Shown here one piece after another: positions 8,579 to 16,265 of a stretch of 64,000 bases of DNA (position 1 is its first letter; every line of letters begins with the position of its first letter). The stretch covers positions 310,001-374,000 of the forward strand of contig CABPZE010000001.1 of assembly GCA_902461815.1 (NCBI GenBank). Reading direction: 5' to 3'. The notes under the pieces were generated by a model. The model was given only the letters and a program-made list of their open reading frames with translations, was not told the DNA's origin and searched no databases. This stretch comes from CAG-390 sp003523225. GTDB taxonomy: Bacteria > Bacillota > Clostridia > Oscillospirales > CAG-272. A program made the position numbers and the translations under genes.

Positions 8579-10333
8579 ATGAGCCGTAAAAAAAGCATTC
8601 TTGCTTCTGCCACAGCATCCTTATGGTTGCTCCTGTCAGCGGCAATACTGACCGTACTGTTTTACTCCTACAAGTATCTGCCATTTATGCTTTGCGCTGT
8701 TCAGCTTGCACTACCCGGAGCGATAAATCTGATACTCATACTGACAGGCAGAGACATTCCGATCATCGATAAACACGAAAATATTCCGGCTGACGGGAGG
8801 TTTTTTCTGCGAGTTTGGCGCACAGTCAAGCATCGGCTGATACGTTTGCTTTGTCTGATTGGCAGACTTTTCAACCGTATACGCACGGTCATTTCAACTG
8901 TTTTAATAATCATCTGCATTGCCGTATCGCAACTCTTCTTCTGGATCTTTTTCGGCCGCGCGACCTCGCTCTACACTCTCAGCTTTTTACCTACCGTTAT
9001 TCTTGCCGCACTGTTTGTATCATTTCTTGCGCTTGAGAAATGGTGCGCCCATCTCCAGCCGGACAACGACCGGTACGATGTAGCAGTGCTGGGCAATCTG
9101 CGTTCTGCTCTTGCCGCCGGAAGACTTACACTTTCTCTTTGTGCCATCGCAGCGGTAATAAAGATCCTCGGCATTTATGACGCGCAGAGATGGCTTATTA
9201 TCGGTATCGCGGTTATATTCTGCTACCAATCGCTGTTTTTCCTCATTTCGCTGACGGTAGTATGTATCCGTCACGAATTTGCCTCATCTCCCGACCTCTC
9301 AATACCGCTGCCGTTTGCGGGAGGTTCATCGCGTGATCTCGGACTTCTCTCATATCTTGAAAAGAACACGGGAATCACAATGCGCTCGCTGTGGAGCCTT
9401 AAGCTCATTAAAAAGCTGATTCCGTACACGGTGCTTCTTGCCGTTATACTGTTCTGGTGCTGTACCGGGATCGTCCAGATCGAATCAAACCAAGAGGGGG
9501 CTGTCTACCGGTTCGGTAAGCTGCAAGGCTATACGCTTGAGCCGGGTATTCATATGCTGTTGCCTTACCCGTTTGATCGGGTAGAGATCTATGATACCGG
9601 AACCGTGAACCGCATGACCGTGGGTTACATATCCTCGGAGGACAGCGATAACATCTGGACAGCAGGTCACGGAAGCAGCGAATACAAGCTCCTTCTCGGC
9701 GGAGGCAACGAGCTTGTTTCGATAAATCTGAGAATAGAATACAAAATAACCGACCTTTATGAGTATCTGCGCTCAAGCTCCTCACCCGAAAGTATTCTTC
9801 GCGCCCTGGCATATGAATCCGTGACTGCGAGGACAATAAACACCGACCTTGACTCACTTCTGTCGGTTGACCGTTCGGCATTCTCACAAAGCTTTGCGCA
9901 GAGTCTGAGCGAAGATCTCTTTGAATATCATATCGGGCTGAGCGTTGTAAATGTTGTGCTTGAAAGCATTCATCCTCCGGTTGAGATAGCTTCGGTGTAC
10001 CAGGAAATCGTCAGCGCCGGAATACTTGCAGAGCAATATATGCTTGATGCAGAAGCAAAGGCGGCTGTTACAAAAGCAGAAGCGGAGAAAAGCCGCGATA
10101 CGGCAATAAATTCGGCAAATGCCGCGCAAAGCAAGGCGGTCGCCGCCGCGCGGGCTGAAGTATCCGGCTTTTTGGCGTCAGTAAGCGCCGATACCGCCTA
10201 CCCCGACGCTTATCGCTATAACAAGTATCTGACGGCAGTAGGCAAGGCTTACGGCGGCTCAAAGCTTGTTATAGTCGGTGACGGAATCGACAGCTCAAAA
10301 ATATACTTCGGCAACATTACGGTTTCGGAATGA
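8579..10333 (+). CDS. SPFH/band 7 protein with polytopic N-terminal membrane domain (HflK-like)
   Basis: This 584-residue protein has about seven hydrophobic segments (near residues 13-29, 33-56, 103-125, 133-153, 181-199, 204-230 and 281-297). A classic SPFH domain begins near residue 299 with VQIESNQEGAVYRFGKL and EPGIHMLLPYPFDRVE, followed by an Ala/Glu-rich helical tail (about 495-540). In HflK/HflC the SPFH domain forms large ring or dome assemblies around membrane proteins such as FtsH. The extra N-terminal membrane domain is unusual compared with single-span HflK. GGAGGTG overlaps the stop of the previous gene, so translation is tightly coupled. Confidence 0.8.
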   Translation: MSRKKSILASATASLWLLLSAAILTVLFYSYKYLPFMLCAVQLALPGAINLILILTGRDIPIIDKHENIPADGRFFLRVWRTVKHRLIRLLCLIGRLFNRIRTVISTVLIIICIAVSQLFFWIFFGRATSLYTLSFLPTVILAALFVSFLALEKWCAHLQPDNDRYDVAVLGNLRSALAAGRLTLSLCAIAAVIKILGIYDAQRWLIIGIAVIFCYQSLFFLISLTVVCIRHEFASSPDLSIPLPFAGGSSRDLGLLSYLEKNTGITMRSLWSLKLIKKLIPYTVLLAVILFWCCTGIVQIESNQEGAVYRFGKLQGYTLEPGIHMLLPYPFDRVEIYDTGTVNRMTVGYISSEDSDNIWTAGHGSSEYKLLLGGGNELVSINLRIEYKITDLYEYLRSSSSPESILRALAYESVTARTINTDLDSLLSVDRSAFSQSFAQSLSEDLFEYHIGLSVVNVVLESIHPPVEIASVYQEIVSAGILAEQYMLDAEAKAAVTKAEAEKSRDTAINSANAAQSKAVAAARAEVSGFLASVSADTAYPDAYRYNKYLTAVGKAYGGSKLVIVGDGIDSSKIYFGNITVSE

Positions 10334-10350
10334 TAAGAGGCGTGTAATTT

Positions 10351-11463
10351 ATGAAAAACAAAAATAAAGCTGCAGAAATCCCCGCAGAAGCGGGAAATGA
10401 AAATAAAAAAACAGCAAGATCCTCCGTGCCTTTCAGGATCGCCAAGATCGCAATAGCCGTAGTACTGATAGCAGTGCTTGGCTATTTTGGATTCACCTGC
10501 GAGGTAAGAGAGGGAAACTGTGCCGTGATCCTTCGTTTTGGCGCGGTAAGGCGTGAAATAACCGAAGCCGGGCTTTACCCCCGTCTTCCATGGCCGTTTG
10601 AAACTGTGGTTACATATGACAGCCGACTTCAGTATCTTGAATCGGATTACCTCGAAACAACTACCGAGGACAAGAGGAATATAATAATCCAGTCTTATGC
10701 CGTCTGGAAGATCAGCGATCCCCTGCTTTATCACAACAGCGTCGGTTCACGTGGAGTGGCAGGCTCATATATCAAAGATCAAGTCTTCAGCGCCACAAAC
10801 AGTGTAATGGGTGCATATAAGCTGACGTCCCTTGTTTCGCTCAACAGCGAGGAGCTAAAAATAGATAAAATTCAGGAAGAAATATTTGCCCGAGTGCGCG
10901 AAAACTGTCGCAATAATTACGGAATCGAGGTTACGGACGTCAGCATTCTTCGGCTTTCTTTGCCCGACACCAACCTTGAAAGCGTATTTGAACAGATGAA
11001 GGCAGACCGTCAGAAGGATATTGACACAATAATTGCAAACGCACAGCGCGACGCAAATGCAATAATATCAGCCGCCGACGCCGAGGCAGCGGCGATAATT
11101 GCTGATGGCACGACCTCCGCGGCGGCAATTAAAGCTCAAACCGAAACAGAAGTGGCGCGTATTTACGCCGAAGCACAGGCAGCAAACATTGAGCTGTACC
11201 GTTTCCTGCGCGAGCTTGACACAGTTGTATCGTCGGTTGGTGAAAATACCGTTTTAGTGGTCAAAGCAGACTCCTACCCATTCAATGTTCTGACCCAATA
11301 CGGAGAATATCTCGGCAGTGAGGAAAGCGGCGATGAGGAAACGGTAATAAGCGACCTGTCTTATATACTGACTAAACTTTCGGCTGAGGACAGAGACGCA
11401 CTTATTTCAGCTATATCCACTTTGATTGAAAGTGCGGCATCAAACGGGGGCATATCGTCATGA
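10351..11463 (+). CDS. SPFH/band 7 protein (HflC-like)
   Basis: This 370-residue protein has a charged cytoplasmic start, one membrane span at about residues 29-48, and an SPFH domain opening REGNCAVILRFGAVRREI with EAGLYPRLPWPFETVV. A long Ala-rich helical region (about 215-275) matches the HflC coiled stalk. An acidic C-terminal extension of about 60 residues ends the protein. It is the second of three non-identical SPFH proteins in a row, which suggests a hetero-oligomeric ring like HflKC but with three partners. Its stop overlaps the start of the next gene by ATGA. Confidence 0.85.
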   Translation: MKNKNKAAEIPAEAGNENKKTARSSVPFRIAKIAIAVVLIAVLGYFGFTCEVREGNCAVILRFGAVRREITEAGLYPRLPWPFETVVTYDSRLQYLESDYLETTTEDKRNIIIQSYAVWKISDPLLYHNSVGSRGVAGSYIKDQVFSATNSVMGAYKLTSLVSLNSEELKIDKIQEEIFARVRENCRNNYGIEVTDVSILRLSLPDTNLESVFEQMKADRQKDIDTIIANAQRDANAIISAADAEAAAIIADGTTSAAAIKAQTETEVARIYAEAQAANIELYRFLRELDTVVSSVGENTVLVVKADSYPFNVLTQYGEYLGSEESGDEETVISDLSYILTKLSAEDRDALISAISTLIESAASNGGISS

Positions 11464-12404
11464 AAAAGCCTTCACTTTTTGCCGAAATACTCGGGTCTGT
11501 GACAAAGTATTTTCTCATACTTGTCACGGTTGTTCTGATCCTGATAGCCTTTTCAGGCGTGCGGATAATTGACACCGGAAATGTCGCTGTGATCCTGCGG
11601 TTCGGAAAGCTTGTTGGAGATTCATACGATGAACAGGTACATGAGGCGGGGCTTTTGCTTGCTTTTCCTTATATCATTGATGAAGTAATAACCGTACCCA
11701 CCGGAAGCGTTATTGAACAAACGGTTTCAACGCATTATACCTCCGGAAATATGACGACCCTGCGGAATAACGGATATGTGATAACGGGCGACAGGAATAT
11801 CGCTGTTGTCAGCGCATCTGTAAAATACATTATTTCCGACCCGGTCGCATATGCGCTGAATATTTCCGACATATCAAAGATAATTGATGCATCCGTAAGC
11901 TCGGCAATGGTAAGTCGGGCGGCTGGCACAGCCGTTGACTACCTGCTTACCTCGGGCAAGGATGATTTTGCGCGTGATGTACTGTCTATGGCACAAAGCA
12001 AGCTGGATGCCGCGGGAGCAGGTGTTACTATCGGAACAATAGAACTTACCGACATCGGTATGCCCGCTGAAGTCAGAAGCACATATGACGAGGTCAATTC
12101 CGCAACGGTACGGGCGGCAACACTGCTTGAACAGGCACTGCAGTACCGCGAAACGCTGATACCGCAGGCTGAAGCCGAAGCCAATCAGCTCATATCATCG
12201 GCAAATTCCGAATACTCCGCATCAGTCGCTTACGCGAATGCCGAACTGTCTGAATTCTGGGGAGTGCTTGACGAATATACTCAGAATCCCGAGCTGGTCA
12301 GCATACGCATTTACAACACCAAGCTTTCCGAGGCGGTCGGTCGCATTGGAAAGATACGTGTTGTGCAGGACGGTGAGACACGGATATTTATTTCCGGAAG
12401 CTGA
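11460..12404 (+). CDS. SPFH/band 7 protein (third paralogue, HflK-like)
   Basis: This 314-residue protein has one N-terminal span (about residues 14-31) and then the SPFH start GNVAVILRFGKLVGDS and HEAGLLLAFPYIIDEV, with an Ala/Glu-rich helical tail (about 215-255). The C-terminus IRVVQDGETRIFISGS resembles that of the first SPFH protein (KLVIVGDGIDSSKIYFG), so these two are probably closer to each other than to the middle one. The start overlaps the previous stop (ATGA), implying coupled translation and roughly equal amounts. It is followed 12 bases later by the P-type ATPase gene, with GAGG as its binding site. Confidence 0.85.
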   Translation: MKKPSLFAEILGSVTKYFLILVTVVLILIAFSGVRIIDTGNVAVILRFGKLVGDSYDEQVHEAGLLLAFPYIIDEVITVPTGSVIEQTVSTHYTSGNMTTLRNNGYVITGDRNIAVVSASVKYIISDPVAYALNISDISKIIDASVSSAMVSRAAGTAVDYLLTSGKDDFARDVLSMAQSKLDAAGAGVTIGTIELTDIGMPAEVRSTYDEVNSATVRAATLLEQALQYRETLIPQAEAEANQLISSANSEYSASVAYANAELSEFWGVLDEYTQNPELVSIRIYNTKLSEAVGRIGKIRVVQDGETRIFISGS

Positions 12405-12416
12405 TCGAGGTTTAAT

Positions 12417-14315
12417 ATGGAAAACATAGATAACATGGCTGGCAACAGCCTTGAAGCACTTTCACGCGATAATCTTACAGACAGCGGCAAGAAAAAGCTG
12501 CGCCGTGAAATAATTTGCGGAGCAATGGCTATCTCGTGTATTATAGTTGGCCTTATTTATTCTGCCGTATTCAAGAACCGCGCCGTTGTCCCTGCATTGC
12601 TGTATACGGTTGGATTTCTTATTGAGGGCATTCCGATCTTTGCCGCCGCGGTTAGGGGGATCATAACCAAAAATCTTACCAACGCAATGGAGATACTCGT
12701 AGCCATTGCAATTGTCGCCTGCTATTTTACCGGAGATCTGATTCTTGCAGTGCTTATCCCGCTGATCCTCAATGCCGTTCATTTCCTTGAGGAACGCAGC
12801 ATTATGGGCGGAAGAGACGTAATTGACGGACTTAAGAAGATGCAGCAGAGCACCGCATTACTGCTTGACGGAGAAACTGAAACGACCGTAGATGTAAAGA
12901 CCCTGAAAAAAGGCAATAAGATCGTTGTGCGTCCTGGGATGGGTATCCCGATTGACGGAACGATAGTATCAGGAGCGACAAATATCGACCAGAAATCGCT
13001 CACCGGAGAGCCTCTCCCTTTTCACGCATCGGTAGGCGACCCGGTTTATGCCGGTACAGTAAACATCGACGGAAGAATAGTAGTTGAGGTAAAAAAAGAA
13101 TTTGTCGATACATCGTTTTCGCAAATACTGGCTTTGCTCGAAAAATCGGAAAACATTTCAATTCCGGAATCACGCCTTATTGACCGCTTTATGAAATATT
13201 ATATTCCATTCGTGCTGTCAATAGCGGCGGCAGTGGCGCTTGTGACACGCGATATAAGCAAGGCAATTGCCATTCTGGTGGTCTCCTGCCCCTGCGGGCA
13301 AATGCTTGTCAGCTCCGCCCCGATGATAGCTGCGCTTTCGGCAGCTACAAAGCGCGGAATACTTATAAAAAACTCAAAATTCATTGAGGAGCTTACCGAG
13401 ATCGACGCAGTGGTATTCGATAAAACCGGAACAGTAACACGCGGCGAGCTTTCAATTACCGGAATATTCCCCTGTGAAGGCGTAAGCCCCGCGGGGCTGC
13501 TATGCGCCGCTGCGTCTGTTGCTGCGGCGTCAACTCATCCGGTTTCGCGCGCTGTCGCGGCAGCGTCTCAGGCACAAGACTACCGCCGCGACCTTACCGT
13601 CAACGAGCTGTCAGGAAAAGGAATGACCGGTACATCCCCAGACGGTTATACAGTTCATTTCGGTAAACGGGAATGGATAGCGGAATTCTGCGAAGTCACC
13701 TCCGAGCCGGAAGACGATTCCTGCGGAAGCATAAGCTATGTTGAATGCTGCGGAAAGCTCATGGGATGTATAGGATTCGGAGACACGATACGAGAAAACG
13801 CCTCCGAATGTATTGACGAGCTTCGTACACTGGGTATCTCGCATTCCGTTATGCTGACTGGCGACCGCGAAGCCGCGGCAAGCGCAATATGCCACAGTGT
13901 GGGAATAGACACCTTATATGCACAGCTTCTTCCGCAGGAAAAATACGACCATATGCGCGTACTGAAAGGAGAATTTCGCGTTCTTGCGGTAGGAGACGGA
14001 ATAAATGACGCTCTGGCACTGCGCGAGGCGGACGTCGGAATTTCAATGGGCGCCATGGGGTCGGATCTTGCCATCCAATCCTCCGATATTTCTCTTATGA
14101 ACAACAATCTGATGAACATCCCCTTTGTTGTCAGACTGGCACGCCGCACACGGAGCATAATTTATCAGAATCTCGCCATTTCTATCGGGATCAGCGTCTG
14201 TATGATAGGACTTTCCGCATTCGGCGTCATCAGCGCCCTTGCAGGCTCAGTGCTACATAACCTCGGAGCGTTTGCTGTACTTATAAACAGTTCAAGGATA
14301 CTGCGCATCAACTGA
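12417..14315 (+). CDS. P1B-type (heavy-metal) P-type ATPase without metal-binding N-domain
   Basis: This 632-residue membrane pump has all core catalytic elements: TGEP (196-199, actuator domain), the intramembrane CPC motif in SCPCGQM (291-293), phosphorylation motif DKTGT (Asp335), the nucleotide-domain His-Pro (374-375), TGDR near 481 and GDGIND (526-531). A C-terminal HNLGAFAVLINSSRIL resembles Zn/Cd-type pumps, so a divalent metal is the best guess. There is no N-terminal HMA or His-rich metal-binding domain, and CPC is followed by GQ rather than the usual AL. It is the last gene of the operon, so it is presumably handled or scaffolded by the three SPFH proteins. The substrate is not determinable. 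Confidence 0.85.
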   Translation: MENIDNMAGNSLEALSRDNLTDSGKKKLRREIICGAMAISCIIVGLIYSAVFKNRAVVPALLYTVGFLIEGIPIFAAAVRGIITKNLTNAMEILVAIAIVACYFTGDLILAVLIPLILNAVHFLEERSIMGGRDVIDGLKKMQQSTALLLDGETETTVDVKTLKKGNKIVVRPGMGIPIDGTIVSGATNIDQKSLTGEPLPFHASVGDPVYAGTVNIDGRIVVEVKKEFVDTSFSQILALLEKSENISIPESRLIDRFMKYYIPFVLSIAAAVALVTRDISKAIAILVVSCPCGQMLVSSAPMIAALSAATKRGILIKNSKFIEELTEIDAVVFDKTGTVTRGELSITGIFPCEGVSPAGLLCAAASVAAASTHPVSRAVAAASQAQDYRRDLTVNELSGKGMTGTSPDGYTVHFGKREWIAEFCEVTSEPEDDSCGSISYVECCGKLMGCIGFGDTIRENASECIDELRTLGISHSVMLTGDREAAASAICHSVGIDTLYAQLLPQEKYDHMRVLKGEFRVLAVGDGINDALALREADVGISMGAMGSDLAIQSSDISLMNNNLMNIPFVVRLARRTRSIIYQNLAISIGISVCMIGLSAFGVISALAGSVLHNLGAFAVLINSSRILRIN

Positions 14316-14342
14316 TGATCCAATCAGGGACAAGACAGATGC

Positions 14343-14912
14343 CTACAGAAACACCTGTCGTGTCTGCTTTCCGTTCAGCGCATCTTTTACCGTTGTTTCA
14401 AGAAGAGAAAAATCCGCGACAAGTGAATGAGGCTTGCGCACCGGGTCGTCCTGCCTCATAGGAACAAAATACACGCATTTCTTTGAGATCAGTGCGGCAA
14501 TATTCCTGAAGTTCGCCGACATAGCATCGTTTGTCGCCAAAGCAATAACCAATGGGCGGTCGCATCTGAGATGTGCTTTTGCAGCCATTGTCACCGATGT
14601 ATCTGTAATTCCAAGTGCCAGCTTGGCAAGAGTGTTCCCTGTGCAGGGGCAGATGATCATTAAATCAAGCGGCTCGCTCGGTCCCAGCGGTTCTGCGTCT
14701 ACAATTGACTTAACGGCATCTCGTCCGCAGAGCTTCTCGGCACGGCTGACGGTATCCTTCGCATTACCAAAGCGCGTGTCAATTGTAGCTACGTGCTCAC
14801 TGATTATCGGCACGATCTCCCACTCCGGATTTTTTTCCTTCAAATGCATCAACGCTTCAAGTGATTTTCCTATTGTGCAAAAAGAGCCGCACAAAGCATA
14901 TCCGACTTTCAT
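14343..14912 (-). CDS. dpaB: dipicolinate synthase subunit B
   Basis: This 189-residue flavoprotein-like subunit of dipicolinate synthase (SpoVFB) has the flavin-binding fold start MKVGYALCGSFCTIGKSLEAL, the conserved CPCTGNTLAKLALGITDTSV near residue 89 and the NDAMSANFRNIAAL segment near 128. With subunit A it oxidises dihydrodipicolinate to dipicolinic acid in the mother cell during sporulation, giving the spore core its Ca-DPA. Its start overlaps the subunit A stop by ATGA. It converges on the P-type ATPase gene, and no clear terminator is visible in the 27 bases between them. Confidence 0.93.
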   Translation of the reverse strand: MKVGYALCGSFCTIGKSLEALMHLKEKNPEWEIVPIISEHVATIDTRFGNAKDTVSRAEKLCGRDAVKSIVDAEPLGPSEPLDLMIICPCTGNTLAKLALGITDTSVTMAAKAHLRCDRPLVIALATNDAMSANFRNIAALISKKCVYFVPMRQDDPVRKPHSLVADFSLLETTVKDALNGKQTRQVFL

Positions 14913-15808
14913 TCTCCGATTATTCCCTCGCTTTCAAGATAAGACAGCACTGTTTCCCCTATAATTACACCGGATGTGACCGGGGCATATTTTCCGGGCA
15001 GAGACAGCGCCCATATTGCATTGAGTCCCAGTTTATTTGCCGCGTCAAAATCCACTCCGCCCGGAACTGAGGCAAGGTCAATGATTACAGTTTCGGGACT
15101 TATCTGATGCAATATATCCCCAGACAGAAGCCTTGCGGGTATTGTATTTATTATCAGATCATATCCGTGTGTCAGACTTACCATACCAAGCAACGGCTTA
15201 TCCGGATTTATGTGCATCGGGCGCATACCGCATATCTGCGCACGTGCAAGTTCGCTTTTGCTCCTTGCGGCGACCGTTACCGCCGCGCCCATTGATCTCA
15301 GCAAACCGGCGGTAGCTGAACCGACGCGACCATATCCAAGCACCGCCGCACGGCAGCCGTTGACAGTACATTCAAGCTCACGCATTGCAATGCACACCGC
15401 TCCCTCTGCCGTTGGGAGCGCGTTTTTGATCTTCAGCTCTTCCGAGTCATAATAATCGTATATCTTTCTTCCCTTTTCATCTGCCGCCTTGCGGAAAAAA
15501 TCGGGTAGTCTGCCGCCTAATATCGGCGCGTCGCCGACATCAAGAAGCGCCGACAGCTTAAGCCGGCATTCCGGAGCAAGCGGACAATTCACACGCACGC
15601 CGTCAAATGACGCCGGAAGCGGAAGAATGATCGCAGAAGCCTCATTCAAAGCCGAAAGCCAGTCGTCGCACCTGACCGCTCCTCCAAGCTCACTGCGTGT
15701 GTCAAGCCCCCACACAGCGCACTCAAGTCCGCTGTCCGACAAAAAACGTGCTGCCGACGACTGACGCAGATCCCCGCCGAGCAGCGCTGCTTTAATTCGG
15801 TAATTCAT
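14909..15808 (-). CDS. dpaA: dipicolinate synthase subunit A
   Basis: This 299-residue NAD(P)-dependent subunit of dipicolinate synthase (SpoVFA) begins MNYRIKAALLGGDLRQ, the family opening. A second Rossmann motif AAVLGYGRVGSATAGLL lies near residue 155. The frame runs 17 codons further upstream, but family alignment and an AAGG 11 bases before this ATG favour the shorter start. The operon holds only dpaA-dpaB; the asd/dapG/dapA genes linked to it in Bacillus are absent here. It is expected to be transcribed in the mother cell; I could not identify a sporulation-sigma promoter with confidence. Confidence 0.93.
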   Translation of the reverse strand: MNYRIKAALLGGDLRQSSAARFLSDSGLECAVWGLDTRSELGGAVRCDDWLSALNEASAIILPLPASFDGVRVNCPLAPECRLKLSALLDVGDAPILGGRLPDFFRKAADEKGRKIYDYYDSEELKIKNALPTAEGAVCIAMRELECTVNGCRAAVLGYGRVGSATAGLLRSMGAAVTVAARSKSELARAQICGMRPMHINPDKPLLGMVSLTHGYDLIINTIPARLLSGDILHQISPETVIIDLASVPGGVDFDAANKLGLNAIWALSLPGKYAPVTSGVIIGETVLSYLESEGIIGE

Positions 15809-15990
15809 CGTTGCCAATACCTTAATAATGTTTTGATTGCGGAGCCGATTCAAAGACATCCGCTGGTACAGAATATGAAAAAAAGCCCGGTTTGGTGTCA
15901 GATAGCGATCAAATACATTATCGCCAAATACGTCTTATGCAATTTCCGAACACTAAAATTGCGTAATCACGATTTTTTTCAAAAAAAGCA

Positions 15991-16019
15991 TTGACATATT
16001 ACCTCACTTGTGATAAAAT
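15991..16019 (+). promoter_or_regulatory. promoter of the metQNI operon
   Basis: Consensus TTGACA (15991-15996), a 17-base spacer and TAAAAT (16014-16019) with an extended TGa. It predicts a transcript start near 16026 and a leader of about 240 bases before metQ. Confidence 0.8.
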
Positions 16020-16062
16020 ACAAAACAATAAGTAAGAATCATCGGAAGAAAGGAGAAGCTCC

Positions 16063-16173
16063 ATGCACAATGATATTTTTGCCGTTGTCGATATGATGAT
16101 GCCGATGTGCATGCTCTCCATGCGCATGTTTTGTCGCGCCCTTAGTTCCGATGTGCAGCCTTCCGGGGTCTGA
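16063..16173 (+). CDS. methionine-rich leader peptide (putative attenuator)
   Basis: This 36-codon frame has a near-ideal AGGAG seven bases before its ATG. It contains eight Met in all, at codons 1, 11, 12, 13, 15, 17, 20 and 22, so seven of twelve consecutive codons (11-22) specify Met. It lies between the promoter and an intrinsic terminator, directly before a methionine transporter operon. This is the layout of leader peptides such as TrpL or HisL: when charged Met-tRNA is scarce the ribosome would stall in the Met cluster and prevent termination. The function is inferred from position and codon content. No protein function is expected from the peptide itself. Confidence 0.8.
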   Translation: MHNDIFAVVDMMMPMCMLSMRMFCRALSSDVQPSGV

Positions 16174-16199
16174 TATATGGGTCTTACCCACGATGTCAA

Positions 16200-16236
16200 A
16201 AAACGGGAACGCCATCGGCGCTCCCGTTTTATTTTA
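16200..16236 (+). terminator. leader terminator (attenuator) upstream of metQ
   Basis: A 14-base stem with one A/C mismatch (16200-16213 with 16217-16230, loop atc) is followed by TTTTATTTTAT. It lies between the leader-peptide stop and the metQ ribosome binding site, so it must be bypassed for metQNI expression. An upstream segment at 16148-16156 can pair with 16211-16218 (eight pairs with one bulge) and would disrupt this stem, making it a candidate antiterminator. Confidence 0.8.
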
Positions 16237-16265
16237 TAAAAACACTCAAACAAAAGGAGTCTGTC

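Noticed and set aside
16026..16260. SAM riboswitch or T-box upstream of metQNI
   Set aside because: No SAM-I core (AGAGGUGGAGGGA-type segment), no T-box GGTGG-ACCGCG bulge and no specifier loop; the leader is explained better by the Met-rich frame and terminator.
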